From: UBA1783 sp033808805
GTDB taxonomy: Bacteria > Bacillota_I > Bacilli_A > Erysipelotrichales > Erysipelotrichaceae
Direction of reading: 5' to 3'
DNA length: 64,000 nt
NCBI GenBank assembly: GCA_033808805.1
Contig: JAPXMY010000001.1
Location: forward strand, 186,001 to 250,000
Below, one piece after another: positions 61,008 through 64,000 of this stretch. The notes under the pieces are model-generated. The model worked only from the letters and a program-made list of their open reading frames with translations. It did not search any database and was not told where the DNA came from. The position numbers and the translations under genes were made by a program. Within the stretch, counting starts at the first letter, position 1. Each line of letters starts with the position of its first letter.

Positions 61008-61208
61008 CTAATCCTCTGTTTCTAATTCGCATGGAATGATTTTTTTAACTCTTTTTTCAAATTCGCTTCGAGAAAATAAAACTGATGCTCCACATCCCAA
61101 GCACTTGACTCTTATATCGGCACCCATTCTAATAATTCTCCATTGTTTGGATTTTTTACAGGGATGCATTTTTTTCATTTCCACTATATCATTCAGTTTA
61201 TATTCCAT
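61008..61208 (-). CDS. DUF951 protein
   Basis: 66 aa with HPCKKSKQWRIIRMGADIRVKCLGCG, the typical DUF951 pattern with three Cys that may bind zinc. Usually found directly upstream of ychF, as here. It overlaps the end of dtd by 11 bases. Role unknown. Confidence 0.92.
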   Translation of the reverse strand: MEYKLNDIVEMKKMHPCKKSKQWRIIRMGADIRVKCLGCGASVLFSRSEFEKRVKKIIPCELETED

Positions 61209-61668
61209 GGCTACCTCTCTTTAATATTATATCACTATCTAAGATTACAGTCACAGGTCCATCATTAATTAATTCAACTTCCATAAAAGCCTGAAATAGT
61301 CCTGTTTCAACTTTAAGACCACTTTCTTTTAAAACCTCATTAAATTTATCATACAGTTGACTGGCTTTTTCTGGTGGACAGGCATCAGTAAAAGAAGGTC
61401 TTCTTCCTTTTTTGCAATCAGCATATAAAGTAAATTGAGATACTGAAAGGATTTCTCCACCAACATCTATAATTGACAGATTCATTTTCCCCTGACTATC
61501 TTCATTTATTCTCAACTCCAGCAGTTTTTTAGCCATTGCTGGCAAAACTTCTTCATCATCAGCAACTGAAAATCCTACAAGTAACAAATACCCTGCTTCA
61601 ATTGAACTATATACTTTTCCCTCTATCCTTACAGAAGCGTTTTTAACTCTTTGAATTACTATTTTCAT
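61198..61668 (-). CDS. dtd: D-aminoacyl-tRNA deacylase
   Basis: 156 aa. It removes D-amino acids (and glycine from tRNA-Ala) from tRNA. Signature SQFTLYADCKKGRRPSFTDA and the Gly-cisPro segment NDGPVTVILDS are intact. Length is slightly above the usual 145-150. First gene of the dtd-DUF951-ychF-darA-bactofilin run. Confidence 0.96.
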   Translation of the reverse strand: MKIVIQRVKNASVRIEGKVYSSIEAGYLLLVGFSVADDEEVLPAMAKKLLELRINEDSQGKMNLSIIDVGGEILSVSQFTLYADCKKGRRPSFTDACPPEKASQLYDKFNEVLKESGLKVETGLFQAFMEVELINDGPVTVILDSDIILKRGSHGI

Positions 61669-61722
61669 ATTTCTATTCTATACTATTTTGATTAATGTTA
61701 AAATATCTATGAGGAGAAAATT

Positions 61723-62976
61723 ATGCAACAACCTTTAGCTCTTAAATTGAGACCAACAAAGCTGGATGAGGTATTTGGCCAACAACATTTGATTGGTGAA
61801 AATATGCTGTTAAGACGTTGTGTCAACCAGCAGCATCTTTTTTCGATGATTTTTTATGGTCCTCCAGGTAGTGGAAAAACTACCTTGGCACTAGCTATTG
61901 CCAATGAGCTTAATCTTCCTTATCACTCATTTAGCGCTGTTACCGGCAATAAAAAAGATCTGGTCGAGATATTTGAACATGCCAAATTGTCCAATGGACT
62001 AATCGTAATAATCGATGAAATTCATCGTTTAAACAAGGACAAGCAGGATTTACTTTTGCCACACATCGAAACTGGACTTATTACGGTAATCGGAGCAACT
62101 ACTTCAAATCCTTACTTTGCGATTAATCCTGCTGTTAGAAGTCGCTGTCACTTACTGGAAGTGAAGCCTTTGACTGTTGAAGATGTCGAAAAAGCCATTG
62201 ATTTTGCTTTAGAAAGTACAAAGGGATATGGTGGTACAATCTCTATTGATGATGATGCCAAAAAACTGATTGCCCATCATAGTAATGGGGATTTAAGATA
62301 TGCCTATAATCTGATTGAAATCTGTGCTATGGGTTGCTTTGATAACCATATCAATATTGAGCTGGTTAAAAAATATTCTTCCATGGCTAATATGCATTAT
62401 GACCATGATGAAGATGGTCATTATGATGCTGTCAGTGCCTTTCAAAAATCTATCAGGGGAAGTGACGTCAATGCAGCCCTATTCTATCTATCAAGGTTGG
62501 CTATGGCTAATGATTTAGACTCTATTGAAAGAAGACTGCTGGTCATTGCCTATGAAGATATTGGTTTAGCTAATCCAGCAGCCTGTGCCAGAACAATAAA
62601 TGCTATTGATGCTGCTAAACGTATCGGATTTCCAGAAGCCTTGATTCCTTTAGGAGTTGCTGTTATCGATTTAGCTTTATCACCAAAAAGCAGAAGTGCT
62701 GTTGACAGTATACACAATGCCTATGCTGTGGCTGAAAAATCTCCTTATGCTGTTCCAATTTACCTTCGTTTAAATCCTGTTGGTTTAGCTCCGGAAGATA
62801 AATATGATTATGGTGCCTATCATAATTTTCATAAAATTCAATATCTGCCAGATGAACTTAAAGATATGGAATTCTATATTCCAAGTACTGCCAGCAGTCA
62901 TGAAGAACAATTAGTAAAAAACTATAGAGAATTAAAAAAATTCTATCGCACCAATAAATTGAAAACATTAAAATAA
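61723..62976 (+). CDS. rarA: replication-associated recombination protein A (RarA/MgsA AAA+ ATPase)
   Basis: 417-aa clamp-loader-like ATPase acting at stalled forks. Walker A YGPPGSGKTTLA, Walker B IVIIDEIHRL, sensor TTSNPYFAINPAVRSRC. The C-terminal tetramerisation domain (YEDIGLANPAACARTINAID, YLRLNPVG) is complete. GAGGAG six bases before the ATG. Divergent from dtd. Confidence 0.97.
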   Translation: MQQPLALKLRPTKLDEVFGQQHLIGENMLLRRCVNQQHLFSMIFYGPPGSGKTTLALAIANELNLPYHSFSAVTGNKKDLVEIFEHAKLSNGLIVIIDEIHRLNKDKQDLLLPHIETGLITVIGATTSNPYFAINPAVRSRCHLLEVKPLTVEDVEKAIDFALESTKGYGGTISIDDDAKKLIAHHSNGDLRYAYNLIEICAMGCFDNHINIELVKKYSSMANMHYDHDEDGHYDAVSAFQKSIRGSDVNAALFYLSRLAMANDLDSIERRLLVIAYEDIGLANPAACARTINAIDAAKRIGFPEALIPLGVAVIDLALSPKSRSAVDSIHNAYAVAEKSPYAVPIYLRLNPVGLAPEDKYDYGAYHNFHKIQYLPDELKDMEFYIPSTASSHEEQLVKNYRELKKFYRTNKLKTLK

Positions 62977-62996
62977 TCGTGAAGTCACGATTATTT
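62971..62996. terminator. bidirectional terminator
   Basis: Eleven-base stem AAATAATCGTG / CACGATTATTT with an AAGT loop between converging rarA and the ABC-2 permease gene; it overlaps both stop regions. Confidence 0.85.
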
Positions 62997-64000
62997 TTGT
63001 GTCAGCAGGTTTCGTTTATATCTGCCTGATCCCTTAATTATTAAAATAATTATTGCAATCACCACTAAAGCCGATGCAAACAATGAATCCCATCCACTTA
63101 TATTTGAACCGATTATCTTTTGGGGAATAAATACCATTGAAAATATAGGAAGATAGCCAATAAAACTGATTATTCTGCTCTTTATCAATTGTTCACTAAT
63201 TATCATGACTGAATAATATATTATTAGCAATCCGACATATAACAAACCTTGAAATGATGCCATTTGTTGCCCGTTAGTATATTTACTAGTTATTAAAATG
63301 ATAATTAATTGAATTAATAAGAGATTTAGGATCATAATTATCACTATCAGCATAATTTTTTCTATCGTCAGTTCACTTCCACCACTTTCTGCTGATATTA
63401 TCAAAATCCTGTCAACGAAGTTTTTTAATCCCAAACATCTGTCCTGAATGAATCTAATCAGGTAGCTTATAGATAATTGTAAAAATATTATTATAACTTG
63501 AGTTAAAAAGATGATATAAGAAACTATTATCTTTTCTAACAGGTGCTTTTCTGCGTCTATATTGGTTAGAATTATATTTAAGGTTCCAGTAGATTTTTCA
63601 ATAATTATTTCATTGCTGGAAGTACAGCCATAATTGATTATCAGAAAAAAGGAAATAGCCAAAACTATAACTATGCTTCCATCAATAACTTCATTGTTTT
63701 TTATTATCACTTCTGGATTGATTTTTACAAATTCATCAATAAAAGAGCTTAGAAACTGATGTGATAATTTATATTTCCTGATAACTGCCTTTTTAATATC
63801 ATCAGTTATTCTTTCTATAGTCTTTTGATCTAATTCATATTTGCTTATTATTTGCCACTTCTCATTCAGATGTAATATTGCTTCATTCTCTTTGTTTTTT
63901 TCATCTGAAAGCTTATATGTCAGTTGTTCATCACTCAACTCTAAAAACAAGTCAGAATATTCTATCAAACTGGTGTCAACTAATACTGTATCAATAAATA
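62991..64000 (-). CDS. ABC-2-type transporter permease, N-terminus beyond window
   Basis: The frame is open to the window edge (residues before LIEYSDLF read FIDTVLVDTS), so the apparent TTG start is not real. About 335 residues are visible: a soluble segment, then six hydrophobic helices with the motif CTSSNEIIIEKSTGTLNIILTNI, which fits the conserved re-entrant EKSxGT region of ABC-2/NatB-type exporters. The ATPase partner must lie beyond 64000. Substrate unknown; NatAB relatives export Na+. Confidence 0.8.
   Translation of the reverse strand, partial: FIDTVLVDTSLIEYSDLFLELSDEQLTYKLSDEKNKENEAILHLNEKWQIISKYELDQKTIERITDDIKKAVIRKYKLSHQFLSSFIDEFVKINPEVIIKNNEVIDGSIVIVLAISFFLIINYGCTSSNEIIIEKSTGTLNIILTNIDAEKHLLEKIIVSYIIFLTQVIIIFLQLSISYLIRFIQDRCLGLKNFVDRILIISAESGGSELTIEKIMLIVIIMILNLLLIQLIIILITSKYTNGQQMASFQGLLYVGLLIIYYSVMIISEQLIKSRIISFIGYLPIFSMVFIPQKIIGSNISGWDSLFASALVVIAIIILIIKGSGRYKRNLLTQK

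Noticed and set aside
62991..63968. Complete ABC-2 permease gene starting at TTG 63966-63968
   Set aside because: The reading frame stays open to position 64000 with permease-like residues, so the gene is cut by the window edge.

Overview
This is a low-GC, densely coded window from a member of the Bacillota. Gene families point to a gut Erysipelotrichia/Coprobacillaceae-type lineage: the tmk-holB-ricT order, a methionine T-box, c-di-AMP receptor DarA, KtrAB, the MEP enzyme IspF, a CcpA-type cre site, DUF951 next to ychF, and a gltX with an N-terminal extension. The species cannot be named from sequence alone. TGA acts as a normal stop (atpF, metG and ktr-region genes end in TGA or overlap as ATGA), so this is not a Mycoplasma-type code. 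I saw no tRNA, rRNA, CRISPR array or transposase.

Layout. 1-6347: F-type ATP synthase operon on the minus strand (atpI-B-E-F-[H+A]-G-D-C). The delta and alpha subunits are one polypeptide, and the c subunit has a two-glutamate ion site. 6369-8904: a stand-alone Card1/Can2-like CARF-nuclease gene with its own promoter, then upp and a tsaC-like gene. 8974-12528: M20 amidohydrolase, a frameshifted sortase-anchored surface protein, and rlmH. 12525-15568: T-box-controlled metG and a membrane protein gene broken by an in-frame TGA. 15736-21153 (+): nagA, a membrane protein, a MalY-like lyase, tmk, holB, ricT. 21184-25274 (+): one protein joining an MFS sugar transporter to a GH2 glycosidase, then ldh. 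25328-31508 (-): NUDIX hydrolase, an Fbp/Afu-type ABC transporter behind a promoter with a cre site, and a HAD phosphatase. 31641-35621: small accessory genes (two GNATs, a ParB-like protein, DUF362, a duplicated membrane protein). 35692-40357 (-): LD-carboxypeptidase, GltX and a second MetRS-like protein lacking a normal KMSKS loop. 40451-45683 (+): aminopeptidase, DUF6440, KtrB/KtrA, and an ArsB/NhaD-type ion transporter preceded by a structured leader that looks like a riboswitch. 45835-50043: a membrane-anchored Xre regulator, HIT protein, GNAT, HMA-like protein, ispF, a degenerate PfkB-like protein and a flavin-reductase-like protein. 50070-59024 (-): a yhf-type cluster (yhfW, yhfS, amidase, yhfX, php, yhfU, yhfT, yhfY, zinc-ribbon protein, yhfZ) of unknown pathway. 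59105-61668 (-): bactofilin, darA, ychF, DUF951, dtd. 61723-64000: rarA and a truncated ABC-2 permease.

How it fits together. Several genes concern monovalent cations: an ATP synthase rotor with Na+-type ligands, KtrAB, a Na+/H+-antiporter-type carrier behind a candidate ion riboswitch, and DarA, whose ligand c-di-AMP commonly controls Ktr systems. The most unusual items are the transporter-glycosidase fusion, the delta-alpha fusion, the orphan Card1-like nuclease, the candidate riboswitch at 44215-44414, and the yhf cluster carrying an added amidase. Two genes (10339-11930 and 14765-15568) are each broken by a single base change. These should be checked against reads before being called pseudogenes.
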